NCBI GenBank assembly: GCA_948474755.1
Contig: CAOLHI010000927.1
Location: 434,001-498,000 of the forward strand
Reading direction: 5' to 3'
Source of the DNA: Ctenosaura bakeri
Lineage: Eukaryota; Chordata; Lepidosauria; Squamata; Iguanidae
DNA: 64,000 bases
The translations under genes were made by a program, and so were the position numbers. The notes under the pieces were generated by a model. It was not told the DNA's origin. It did not search any database and was given only the letters and a program-made list of their open reading frames with translations. Numbering within the stretch: position 1 is the first letter of the stretch; every line of letters begins with the position of its first letter. This document shows positions 11,448-22,097 of the stretch, piece after piece.

Positions 11448-11980
11448 TGTGATAGATGATGATGCCGTGATTGAGGAGCAACTGATTGTGCAGATGGCTG
11501 AGTCAGTGACTGAGCAAATCAACCTGCAAACATCCCCTGCACTGGAAGGTCAAACAGAGACTGAGTTGCCCCAGCCAGCTCATGACGGAGAAGGAACCAG
11601 CAGTGATGCAGAGGAGTTGCAGCCAGCTGTGCCCATCAGCCCTCAAGCACACAGAAGGCTGAAACAGGCTACTGAGAGGGCAGCTGCTTGGGCTAGGCTG
11701 AGGAAACAATAACAAGCAGCACCTGCTCACAGGGGCTATTTAACTCTGCCGGTGTGGCTGCTCCTTGCTTGCAGCAAATTATTAGCAAGCCCTCACAACC
11801 TTTGTGGCTTCTGCTCCCTGAAACCCTCCGGATGGACCTCTGCCTCCTGAACCTTTGGACTGGACCTTGACCTGGCTTGGCTTCTGTTTTCCTGGTGTTT
11901 GGTATATTCAGACTCCCCAAGTGTTCCTGACCTCTCTCCTCCCTTGCTGGCTGCGGCCCAGCAGGGAGAAATTCCTGACA
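11448..11980 (+). mobile_element. Solo LTR (533 bp) inside a SINE tail
   Basis: It begins TGTGATAG and ends TTCCTGACA and is bounded on both sides by ACAAC (11443-11447 and 11981-11985). Since the target is an AAC repeat, the duplication is not independent proof. The second half has the 'ggaccttgacctggcttggcttctg' composition common in Ty3/gypsy LTRs of sauropsids, with a TATA-like CTATTTAAC near 11738. Its first half holds an open frame (next entry). No gag or pol adjoins, so it reads as a solo LTR of unknown family. Confidence 0.6.
11449..11712 (+). other. Open frame of unknown function within the 533-bp LTR
   Basis: An 87-codon frame that opens with GTG, not ATG, and ends in TAA just before the TATA-like segment. 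The product is acidic in its first two thirds (DDDAVIEE, TETELPQPAHDGEG, SSDAEELQ) and basic at its end (HRRLKQATERAAAWARLRKQ). Codon use looks coding-like, unlike most chance frames here. It could be the C-terminal end of an element polyprotein that runs into the LTR, as in some LTR elements whose last ORF overlaps the 3' LTR. I do not recognise a domain. Confidence 0.35.
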
Positions 11981-11991
11981 ACAACAACAAG

Positions 11992-13605
11992 GAAATGTGA
12001 CAAGCTACCTGGTGGAAGGATTTAAATATTTCAAAGGAAAAGCATCCACAGTTGTGATCAATAAAGAATCAGGAAAGACTCCTTGGTAAGCTGCAAAACA
12101 AACAAATCAGGCTATGTCATCCTAGAACATTAAGAAGGTTGAAAGGCTCATAGACTGTTTTTGAAAGTTGGCATCAGTCTCAGGAAGAGAAGGTAGGAAA
12201 CAGGAGTGGCAATTGACTTCAATGTCAGGAACTCTGGCTTTCATCCCCAAATTTAAAGGAACTATCTAAGGTATTGGACCTGTTTAAGGGATAGCCTTCA
12301 GCACCTTGGGTAACTCATTTAAAGTCTGAAATAAAACTCAGAGAGGATCCACTACATTCCCTGGCATGGGAACAACCATGCATTCAAGGAAGACTGAACA
12401 AGCAGACAGCTCTGAAGAATGGCTCTGTTTTTATATATACCGGTATATATATATAGAGAGAGAGAGTAAGAATCATACATGTGTAAATTCTTAGTCTTCA
12501 GAAGGTTAAATGCCATTTTCAAAAGCAGAGCTATAACAACTGTTCTGAATTAACAAAGAGACTCCTAAATGAAAGCATCTGTGTGAGACTTAGACCTGAA
12601 TCCTATTAGTCTCAACTAGGGCACATCCACTGCAATTTGCATAGGTGTTAACATGGCCAAATCCCCAATGATTCAAGTTGGCACAAAGAGTAGGACTTCA
12701 GTCTCAGACTGAGATTGGTTACACATAGAAATACATTCAATTTATTAAATCTTGTCCCTTGGGTTGTTGTCAAATATGGATCTGTGGGCATACAGGAGAT
12801 ATTTTCCCCATTGGGCTGATGACAGTATAGTATAATGGACTACCTCTACAGTGGCCCTGGAAGAAAAGCTTCTAGGTGGCTGGAGAACGTAAACCAAATC
12901 AAGGTAAGATGCTCTGAAGATGCCAGCCACAGATGCAGGCAAAACATCTGGAGAAAATACTAATAGAACATGGCCTCAAAGCCCAGAAAACCCACAACAA
13001 CCTATGGATTCTGGCCGTGAAAGCCTTCAACTTTACATGGAAATGATCAATTGATCAAATCAGAAAGTAGAAGTAATGCATTTCTGTTGTCGTGAAAGGA
13101 AGCTGCAGAATGACCTTGGTCAGACAGGATATGTCCTGTTGATTGTTTGAAGGGTTCACTTATTAACATCACTGTTGATGTGACAGTTAGGATGTGAGGT
13201 TCTTTGATATCAAAAGGACCTTTAAATCAAAGTCAGCAAATCAATCAAAATGTCAGAAGCAGATTTTTCATGTCCATGAAGGTGCTGTCCATTGTACTCT
13301 GATCATTTACTTTGTCCTCTCCTGTTCTCTTGCTCTTGCTTTCTTTCAGTTGTCATCATTTTATTTCCATAATGTCATCACATATTGAAGCCCAATTGGC
13401 AAAACTGCAAAAGTATCACATTCCATCCAGTGCATGATCCCTAATGCACTAAAAACATCCATATGACCAACTGAAGGATGAGATAATAAGCAATAACAGA
13501 TGGGGGGGTAGAATAGCACAGAAAAAGCATTGGCTAGAGTCTGGAGGTAATGTGACCAAACCTAAAATGTGAATATTTATACTTGGAAATTCCATCGTCA
13601 TCATC
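11992..13605. other. Unassigned DNA
   Basis: A TA/GA dinucleotide patch lies at 12433-12468 ('atatataccggtatatatatatagagagagagag'). 12945-13035 ('gccagccacagatgcaggcaaaacatctggagaaaatac ... ttctggccgtgaaagccttc') resembles a dispersed repeat end, but I cannot name it. There is no credible exon. Confidence 0.4.
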
Positions 13606-14175
13606 ATAATTATCATTATCTTTATTTATACCCCACTTTTTTCCTGGTAAGGACTCAAAGTAGCTTACAATTATTTGAAAGGACATAGTTAGAACTCATA
13701 GAATACAACAGTTAAAACATACATTAAACAATCAGATACAAATGAAAAACAAAGTTAAAATAATAAAATACAAATGTTCATGAACTCTAAGAATAGCCAG
13801 TTCCTTTCATCAGCCAGGCCATAATCGCATATTAAACTACTGTTGAAATAAAAATGTCTTTGCTTGTCTACAGAAAGAAGGAAGGGAGGGTGCCAGTCTG
13901 GCTTCTCTGGAAAGGGAGTTCCAGAGCCAGTGAGCAGCCACTGAGAAGGTCCTCTGTCATGTTCCCACCAGATGCATCTGTGAAGATGGTGGAACAGAGA
14001 GAAGGGTCTCTCCAGCAGATCTCAAAGCCCAGGCTGGTTCATTGGGATAATATGGTCCTTCAAATAACCTGGACCTGTGTTGTATAGAACTTTAAAGGTC
14101 ATCACTGGCACTTTGATTTGGACCCAGAAACAGATTGGCAGCAGTGGAGCTCTTGGTGTGAGGATTATTTTTTTT
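13606..14175 (-). mobile_element. L2-type LINE 3' UTR remnant
   Basis: Plus-strand text 'tttatttataccccacttttttcctggtaaggactcaaagtagcttacaa', an A-rich middle, 'ggcttctctggaaagggagttccagagccagtgagcagccactgagaaggtcctctgtcatgttcccaccag' and 'ggacccagaaacagattggcagcagtggagc' matches the antisense of the same L2 3' UTR seen at 10405-10904. It has no ORF. Confidence 0.75.
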
Positions 14176-15274
14176 ATATGCACCTCTGTCACATGCATAA
14201 ACATCCTTCTAAAACTGAGAAATGAAATGAAAACTATTTGACACAGGCTATATATTATTTGGCACAGGTTATAAAATTGAAAAATGAAGACAGCTTGGCA
14301 CAGACAATGGGAACACGCCCATTGATGAATTCATGTTCATTTTGATTCTTTGACTAAAATAATAGCCAACAGAGTAGTTAGTGACTCAGCCTTTATAATC
14401 ATGTACTTTGAATATTTCCAATCATGTACTTTGAACTGTGGAATGGCAACTGTGGTTCATATTAACTTCTGAGAACTAAAGTGTGAGGGAAAAATTAACT
14501 TGTGAAAATTAAAGTAAGGCCTTGTGGTTATTCTTTATAAAGCAATTGTGGCCTGAAAAAATGTGGGCTTTCATTAGTGTTATCTATACACTATATAAAG
14601 GCAGCCGTACTGATCAATGACACACTAATGATGTGGGATTGTTGATGTTGCCTCTGACAGCTCAGCTGTGGAAGCTAATGCAGGACTTGCTTGAATGTCA
14701 ATGATGTTTTTTAGTTAGTGGAAAAAACTTTTGCACTCAAAACCTCGGTAAACAAATGCCAAGTAACATTAGTCACCAAGGGAGTCTAGCAGCCTAGAAA
14801 TGGAGCAGTATTTCTTTCTGACATTCCAGGAGCTCCCACCATGAACTTCAAATACTGCAGTGGTAATTGGGTGTCAGCTGATGGCTGGGCAGCCACCAAT
14901 CAAGTGCAGGCCAAGTTTAATAATGAGGAGCACAGCCACAATCAGGAGTCTGTTTTGCAATGCTTGACTGCTAATGAGAATTCACAGTCACAGCATACTT
15001 AATCCTTGAAAAGGTGGGATGCCATTTTGGATATTCACAGCACTATTACCTGAAAATCTGCTGGTAGTCTTTCTATATTATTGCAGTATCTGACCAACTG
15101 AGAAATCGAATTAACTTCCATTTAATTAAGTTTACTCTTGTCTCATTTGTTCAGAGGCCAAGAGACCCAGCCAGCTAGCTGTTCACTCAGAGACTTGTGA
15201 AAAGCACTTGTGGTACATAACAGGTTTCCCATGGAGTGTCCAAGAAAGCACTAACATGACTACTGACTCTCTCA
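14176..15274. other. Unassigned DNA
   Basis: No repeat or gene recognised. Two near-identical short blocks ('tcatgtactttgaa', 14399 and 14424) form a small tandem duplication. Confidence 0.4.
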
Positions 15275-15478
15275 CATGGCACAATTATAACATTTTGATA
15301 GCACTTTAATTGTCACAGCTCCATACTATGAAATCCTGGGATTTGTAGTTTAGTAAAACACAAGAGTTCTCTGGCAGAGACACTACTCTCATCAAAACTA
15401 TTAATCTCTATGTTTCATAGGATGGAGTCATGGCAGTTTTAGTGTTATCAAAGTGCTATAATTGTGCAATGTGAAAAA
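15275..15478. mobile_element. Palindromic MITE, family P2
   Basis: The left arm 'cacaattataacattttgatagcacttta' pairs with the right arm 'agtgttatcaaagtgctataattgtg'. Between them lie the marker 'gctccatactatgaaatcctgggatttgtagttta' and 'gagttctctggcagaga'. Relatives with the same marker lie at 33040, 40228, 40505, 56255 and 62506. There is no coding capacity; the family is likely hAT-related, but this is inference. Confidence 0.65.
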
Positions 15479-16224
15479 GACAACTCTCTGCAATGGCATA
15501 GCTCAGTAGACTGTGGCACAGCACACCAAAGAGGCTATGAATCATGTTCTTGCCACTCCCTGCTTTGAATGAACAGAGCATAGTTGGAGAAAGGAGAACA
15601 ATTGGATGGTCATAATTTTGGCATGACTGCTGCCAGGGTTGTGAGTGGAGACCACCTTTGGGAGCTGAGAAAAGAAGGTGATGTTTCTGTGGCAACCTAT
15701 GCATCTGTCTGTGCCTCACCCTCTTAACTGGCTCAGCCACTAAAGCAGTCTGTTCAGCTGTGAATTAAGGAACTTAAGGAATTAAGGAACTGAAAAATGA
15801 TACTTTTTCTGGCTTAAACCCAATTGTTAGTTTCAACTAGAGTAGACTCAGTAAATTAGGGGGACTGGCATAAGTCTTGATAAAACATTCAGTAACTGAT
15901 TCAACTCTAGAACCAACTCTTGTTGGGAGTGGCAGTAGAATCTAGCCTTGAGAGATTGCAATCAAAATCCTCCAACCAGTATGACCAATAACTCTAATAT
16001 TAAAATAATAATAATAAAGATGGAGGGACTATGAAGTGAACTCAGAGTTTAGAAAAGTTACTTATTTAGACTCATGTTCACTGGGGAATTTGAGAAGTGG
16101 CAAAACCCAAAATTAAATTTTCTAAGCTCTGATTGTGCCCTCTGGGACCCCAGTGTTACCCACTCATTCCATCCCCTTCAACTGTTTGAATTTGTCAGGG
16201 ACAGTTCTGATACATCCTCTCTCA

Positions 16225-16510
16225 TCCTGGTTTTTCAGCTGCTTTTAAAGCAACCCACTGACTATTTCCTCTTCTCACTCCCCCCTTTTGTCCTCAGCTT
16301 ACTTCAACATGCAAAAGTAATTTGCATTCAATTCAGCAGATAGGAGAGGAGAAGCAGAATCTACCCCTTCCCTGCAGACTCAAGCAAAAGCAAATTTCTG
16401 CAGCCTAGTAAGTGTGTACTATCTCATTAATAACTTTGTCATCATGACCACACTCTGAAGTTGCTTGGATACAAATGTCCTGATTTTCATCTGGGAAATG
16501 CTGGAAAGTA
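16225..16510 (+). repeat. Dispersed TIR element, family D1, partial
   Basis: It shares the D1 layout: 'ctgcttttaaa', 'ttttgtcctcagcttacttcaa', 'caaaagtaatttgcattcaattcagcag', 'agactcaagcaaaagcaaattt.tgcagcct', 'cattaataactttgtcatcatgaccacactctgaagttgcttgg' and the end 'tctgggaaatgctggaaagta'. The 5' end is degraded. Confidence 0.7.
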
Positions 16511-16511
16511 C

Positions 16512-17376
16512 CGCACGCTATTCTGTATGCCAAAATCGGACCAGGTTATTTTAAGTACTTGATCATGTAAAAGATCTAAACTTCTCTGTTGCTCATCAAA
16601 TATTATTATTCTCATGTTAGAAACGAGAATAGAGATTCTACAATGATTTTTAAAATGCCTGCATTTCCCAAGCAATTTTAATACATGAGTGATCTGTAAT
16701 ATATAATTACTTATTTTGACAAAGAACTTGAAAAGGTCAATTCCTTGTCCACATATTTTCCAACAATGGCCATACGCAGTTTACAGTTTTCTAGCTTTGA
16801 TTGTGCTGGGAAAGTTTCAGGGAGATGAATTACAAGAGCAAGTTTAACTGTCACACACAGGAGCAATGTTGGCTTCTCCATCTGTTCCCCAGGCACTTAT
16901 TTGGCTTCTGCTGTTCATTTTATGTTCATACTCTGTATTACAATCAATGCACAAAGCAGTCCAGAGACATCAGTTAGAGACACAACCCCAAATATTTGAT
17001 CACTATCTTTTCCCCTCTGTGGCCTTTGTAAGAATGCATTTCATATCAATAAGGTCAATTTTTTTTAAAAAACAGAGATGGAGAGAGGCGGCAGGGAAGG
17101 AGAAAGCGAGAGAGGCAAGAAAAAATATGGGCAGTAAAAAAATAGTATTTTTCTTGTGGAAATTTTTAATCAGGTGGCATCAGAAATATGAAAGAATGAT
17201 ACTAAAGATCTGCAAATGCTGTTTCTAGAAGAACAATACCTGGACAAAAACAAGATCAGAAATCTTAGCCAAGGAAGATTTGGCCTGGGGAAGCTTATTA
17301 CAATTAGAAATGAAATGATGGTAAAACAGTGTTTCTGCCTGACACCAAAAAGTTAGTTAGGATACCTAGAAATATG
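16512..17376. other. Unassigned DNA
   Basis: The open frame 16866-17228 begins with a hydrophobic run (LIWLLLFILCSYSVL) but continues into purine-rich low-complexity sequence (17075-17125). I treat it as chance. Confidence 0.4.
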
Positions 17377-17558
17377 GGCCATTTTCACCCTACACCGTTA
17401 TAGTGTTTTAATTCCACTTTCAACATCCTATGGAATCCTGGGGGTTGGCATTCTCAGCCAGAGAGCTCTTTAGTCTCAGTAAACTACAAACCCTAAAATT
17501 CCACAGGATGTTTTTAAGTGGAATAATAGCATTGTAACAATGTAGGGTGGAAATGGCC
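17377..17558. mobile_element. Palindromic MITE, family P1
   Basis: A near-palindrome: 'ggccattttcaccctacaccgttatagtg' against 'tagcattgtaacaatgtagggtggaaatggcc', with 'ccactttcaacatcctatggaatcctggg' mirrored by 'ccacaggatgtttttaagtgg'. Flanks are ATG on both sides, which could be a 3-bp duplication but is too short to trust. The same family occurs at 26369, 29414 and 47982. Confidence 0.75.
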
Positions 17559-19055
17559 ATGGTCTCATGAATGAAAAGCCCAAACTTCAAAATGCTTACA
17601 TGACAAGTTTTGTTTGCTTAGTTACTTGTATAGCTGTGAGGTTGCGACAAATAAAGTTAAAAGCAGCTTTTAAATTCCTTTTTAAACTGAATTGTGGTTT
17701 AATACCATAACTTGTTTAATTGTATATTAGTACTGCAACCCTCCATTCTGCTTCCACCTCTACCTGCTTTTACCTGTTTTTAAACTGGACAAGGGCTGGC
17801 ACCTCTGAAGCGTGTCTAAGTAGATTATATAGGTTCATGTTATAGTTTTTCTATAAACCATAAACCTTTTTTCATACAACCACAGAGAGGCTACTGTTTT
17901 TCCTTTCAGAACCTTCCATCTTGTCCTGATGGTCTGTAATTAGCTCAGGGTATTCCAAAACCCTGGCCCGGGTCAAATAATGGAATCTGCCATGAACACC
18001 ACATGAATAATGGAGGAGAAGCCAATGCTAGAGATGGGCCAAAGTGGCCACTTAGATTGTTATCTCACCACTCAGAGAAAAGGGGGAAATGAACTGGCCA
18101 AAAAAAGTAGGCACAGAGAATAGTTCAACTGCACACTTCTCTCTCAGAAGATATAGTAGAACTTGAGAGGGGGCTGCTCTTTTGGGCTACAGCTCCCAGA
18201 ACCCCTCAAGGAGACTGGAGGAATCTGGCAGCTATATCCCTGAACATAATGTTTTTAAAGCTCTGAAATCTAATGATGGTCACCAGTTTGGATGGCTTTG
18301 GAATGGGGCTACCAGTCACTACTAGTCATGATGGAAATATATTTTCTCCAGTATTAGAGGCAATATGCTTCTGTATATCAATTGCTGGGGAGTACAAGTG
18401 GCAAGAGGGGAATGGCACTGATATGCTCATGTCTTGCTGGTGGGCTTCTGGATGATCACTGTGTAAAGAAAGCTGTGGGTTAGACAGACCTTTTCTCTGA
18501 GCCAGTATGTTTTTTTCTTATGTTCTTAAAAAAAGAAGAGTTTCTTCCTCTTCTCCTTCTCCTTCTTCCTCCTTGTCCTATTACTGTTTTATTCGAGATC
18601 CAGCATGGTATAGTCTACTGAGTATTGGGCAATGACTTGTGAGGAAAGGTTGAACATAACCTATAGTCCAATAAAATATATATGATGCACATTGAGGTTT
18701 GCACTTGGGAATGACAGTGAATGATGTAATCCCATGTAACTCTTGCTGAGACATTGTAATATGTAACCAGGGCAGAGGGTTGCATCATACATGGGAACAT
18801 GCAAAGTTGGCTAGAGTTGCATCAGAAAATGTATGTATATAATGGGGTGGGATCTAGCCAACTGTGCCCTCTCGATTGTCTGATAGAGTGGCCGGAGGCT
18901 ATGTTGGATGCATATCTTCACTTGCTGTGGAATGCTGAAACTGTGTGTACAGTCTCTGCTATATGGTGGTTTTTGAAACACTTGACTCTGGTAAGCTGTT
19001 TTTGCCAGAGCTCAGTGCTGGAGGGAAGTACTAGCGCGGTTTTTGCATAGCTCCC
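17559..19055. other. Unassigned DNA
   Basis: A pyrimidine-rich TTC run (18540-18575) is the only low-complexity tract. No gene recognised. Confidence 0.4.
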
Positions 19056-19059
19056 ATCA

Positions 19060-19265
19060 TCCACCATCCCTCCACATGACTCTGGAAACCAGGGTTCAAA
19101 TCTCTGCTCAGCCATGGAAACCCAATGGGTTACCTTGGGCAAATCACACTCTCTTAACCTCAGAACAAAGCAAGGGCAACCCCACTGAACAAATCTTGCC
19201 AAGGAAACTTCATGCTAGGTTCACCTTAGGATGTCCATAAGTCAATAATGACTTGTTGTTATAAC
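19060..19265 (+). repeat. tRNA-derived SINE (S1), 5' truncated
   Basis: 'gactctggaaaccagggttcaaatctctgctcagccatggaaacccaatgggttaccttgggcaaatcacactctctta' through 'ttcaccttaggatgtccataagtcaataatgacttg' matches S1. The tRNA-like A box is missing or decayed. Confidence 0.85.
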
Positions 19266-19299
19266 AATTATGTATTAGTTTCCCACCTTTCTCGCAATA

Positions 19300-19744
19300 A
19301 TGAGATTATAACGACAGGAGAGGTTTGGCTTCAAGGACTTCTTAGATGAAGCACTACTGAATATAGATGGACTACACCTCACAAAGACTGGGAAGCATAT
19401 CTTTGGCAGAAGCATGGTGAATCTGATCAAGATGCTTTCAAACTAAAACTTTCAGAGGTTGGAGATGATTGCTTAAACATCTGTCCAAAAGCAAATTCTA
19501 AACAGAAGAATAAGATTTCTAGAGGAGAAAGTGAGGGAGAGGATGGGAGCCGCACTAAAACAGTAGAATAAAGGATGAGAACAAAGAACAATTTTTATGT
19601 CTATACACCAGTGCACAGAGTTTGGAAAACAAACAAGACGAGCTTGAAATCCTAGTACAGGAAGGTAAATACAACTTCTAGATATAACAGAGACCTGTGA
19701 GATAACTCCCATGATTGGAATATAACAATTGAAGCATATCACTC
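19300..19744 (+). mobile_element. CR1-like LINE fragment, left part of split copy
   Basis: Sequence such as 'gatggactacacctcacaaagactgggaag' and 'gagaggttggcttcaagg'-type text resembles decayed CR1/L3 ORF2 with no open frame. It stops exactly at the LTR retrotransposon (19745) and resumes at 25155. The identification is by 3' end, which lies in the right part. Confidence 0.55.
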
Positions 19745-20562
19745 TGTGAAGCTGGAAGTCACCGCTGCCACCATGTGCAGCTGGGAAGTATATTCCAGCC
19801 TGTTATGATGTATATTCCAGCCTGTTATGAATTTTCGCTGCCACCACCCATTGAATTATGATTTCCTGGAAAGTACAATGGGACACTGTCCAGAACATGT
19901 CAATCCCTAAGCTTAAGGATCTTCCTTTTCCCCAGTCTACCTAGCTTTGGTGTGGAAAGGAGAGAAACAGGGTCTTTTACAGAAAGTATTTATTAAAGGT
20001 ATGCAAATAAACAAGGCAAATTAACACACATGGGAAGGTCCCCCCTCCCAGGCACGCTTAGTTACAAAAGAACAGATATGAAAGCACAGACACATTCTTT
20101 AGATCAGCCAGCTCCAAACTAACAGAAAAGTCCCTAACGCGACTAGATAACTAGTTCTAGTACTCACAGATGTTCATAGCTTAGATGTTCGATGAGGAAG
20201 ACGCCAGGAGGCGAGGCTAGGCCTGCAGCCTGCTACTGGCACAGAACCCTCCTCCAGGAGGTTCCTAGGTTGTTGTCTCTTTGTTATCCCTTTGTTATCT
20301 CTCTGCCACATGACCTTGCAAGAAGTTTTATAACTTCTCCTTGGAAGCATCTGGAAGCATCCTGAAGATGCTCACCTCTTTCCTTTTTGATTGGTCAAGT
20401 CTCACCCTGTGACCTATGATGCTGACCCACATGACCTATGATGCTGACCCACATGACCTATGATGTAATCTAATCCCAACACCTGATTAACCCTTGGTTT
20501 ACCTGAAGAGGGAAGTTTCCCCCTTTAGCTAAGTCAAGATAATGGGAAGCCCCATTATCACA
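19745..20562 (-). repeat. 3' LTR of the Gmr1-like element
   Basis: 818 bp. On the plus strand it starts TGTGAAGC and ends TATCACA, so the element-strand termini are TGTGATAA...GCTTCACA. On the element strand a TATA box (GTTATAAAAC, about 20325-20335) and AATAAA (about 19987-19995) mark the U3/R and R/U5 regions. Internal tandem duplications are 'tgtatattccagcctgttatga' (about 19787-19830) and a 22-bp unit with 'gacctatgatgctgaccca' (about 20412-20465). Confidence 0.93.
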
Positions 20563-20580
20563 CGCCCCCCAAATCTCAGA
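20563..20580 (-). other. Polypurine tract of the LTR element
   Basis: Element-strand reading is GAGATTTGGGGGGCG directly before the 3' LTR start TGTGATAA. A purine run at this site primes plus-strand DNA synthesis in LTR elements. Confidence 0.8.
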
Positions 20581-20651
20581 CGGTCTGGAAACAGCTGAAG
20601 GCTGGATCCACACCAGCTGGGATTTCATCCTGGGACCTAAGAAAGGAAAAG

Positions 20652-22097
20652 TCAGAGAATACATGCAAACACACAACAGTATAGATTAACCATATTATCA
20701 ATAACAGACATGTAAAACTCATCCCTCTTAACCTCCCTCCAGTTCTCTGCGTGACAAGGAGTCTGCAACCACATTGGAACTTCCAGCCACATGCTGAATG
20801 TCGAAGTCAAAATCTTGGAGGGACAGACTCCATCGGAGTAGCTTCTTGTTAGCCCCCAGACTGTATGGAGCCATCTGAGGGCAGCATGATCAGTCTGGAG
20901 AGTGAAGCGGCATCCCCAGACATATGGTCTCAGCTTCTCTAGCGCATACACAATGGCATAGCATTCCTTCTCTGGAATGGACCAATTGGACTCCCTTGCA
21001 GACAGTTTCTTGCTGAGGAACAGAATGGGATGCAAGATTCCATTCGGACCCTCTTGTAGTAAGACCGCTCCGATGCCTCTATCAGAAGCATCTGTAGCCA
21101 CTATGAACGACTTGTTAAAATCTGGTGCCATGAGCACAGGATCTGCCATCAAGGCCTGCTTCAAGGCTGCAAAGGCTTTTTGACACTCTGCTGTCCATTT
21201 CACTATCTCAGGCTTCTTGGAACCTGTCAGATCTGTTAGAGGTGCTGCCACTTGGCTGTAGTTGGGCACAAATCTCCAGTAGTACCCAGCTAGGCCAAGG
21301 AAGGACTGTACCTGCTTCCTGGAACAAGGAATGGGCCAGCTATTAATAGCTTCCACTTTAGCAAAGTCCCCGCACCCTCTTAGCAAACAGTCCACAAAGG
21401 TGAGCACATACCACTTTCCCCTAACAGTCTTCCTAGGGAAAGGTCCCATGATGTCCACAGCCACTCTCTGGAATGGGACATCAATAATAGGAAGTGGTTG
21501 GAGAGGGGCCTTGGCTTGATCCTGAGATTTCCCTACTCTCTGGCAAACCTCACAGGATCGGACATAATCAGTAACATCCTTGCCCATCCCCTCCCAGTAG
21601 AAGGATTTTCCCAATCTGTCCTTCGTTCTGTTCACCCCAGCATGTCCACTAGGATGATCATGAGCCAGACTCAAGAGTTTGGCTCTATACTTAGAAGGTA
21701 CCAGCAACTGTCTCTGAGCGTGTACGCCCCCCTTGCTACCTCTTGGGCCAGACTCACGATACAATAGGCACTCAACAATTACAAATCTGGGCCCCTTCAT
21801 CGTTGGAGAAGACTTCGCCTCTTCCTTTGCTCTGGTCCAGGCAGCTTGAAGGCTCTCATCTGCTTCCTGGTTTTCCTGGAACTGCTGTCGCTGAACAGGA
21901 ACCAGCTGTTCCACCTGGAGTGGCAGACTCGTCTCAGATTCTTGTTGCATTGCAGCTTCTCCAGGTTCTGTTCCCTTGGCTGGAGTGTCCTCTGGAGTTT
22001 CCGCTGCTGTTGAATCTCTTGCTGGCTCTGGAGTCAGCGTTGTTGGATTCTCCTCCTCTGCACCAGCCTTTTGCATCTCAGGCGAGTTGCCCAGCAC
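20652..22097 (-). pseudogene. Integrase N-terminus joined to RT end and RNase H (Gmr1-like pol)
   Basis: A 481-codon open frame. Residues about 75-118 are a linker ending FVIVECLLYRES. The integrase HHCC finger is H148-X3-H152-X29-C182-X2-C185. The integrase core begins with D215 in VAVDIMGPF and breaks off after LTFVD (236). From about residue 245 it becomes the C-terminal RT segment (KVEAINSWPIP, FLGLAGYYWRFVPNY, APLTDL), then RNase H with D336 (ATDASDRG), EKE 376-378 and D403 (TDHAALRWLH). The second and third integrase acidic residues and the RT YxDD motif are missing. A single-base loss in the G run at 20853-20857 shifts the last part of RNase H out of frame. Its proper end is still visible in another frame, with a stop at 20728-20730. 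An in-frame TAG (22098-22100) precedes the frame. It lies in a different frame from gag-protease. Residue numbers are counted by hand. Confidence 0.88.

Noticed and set aside
16866..17228. Frame starting with a hydrophobic, signal-like segment
   Set aside because: It has no upstream promoter or splice evidence, and the rest is purine-rich low-complexity sequence.
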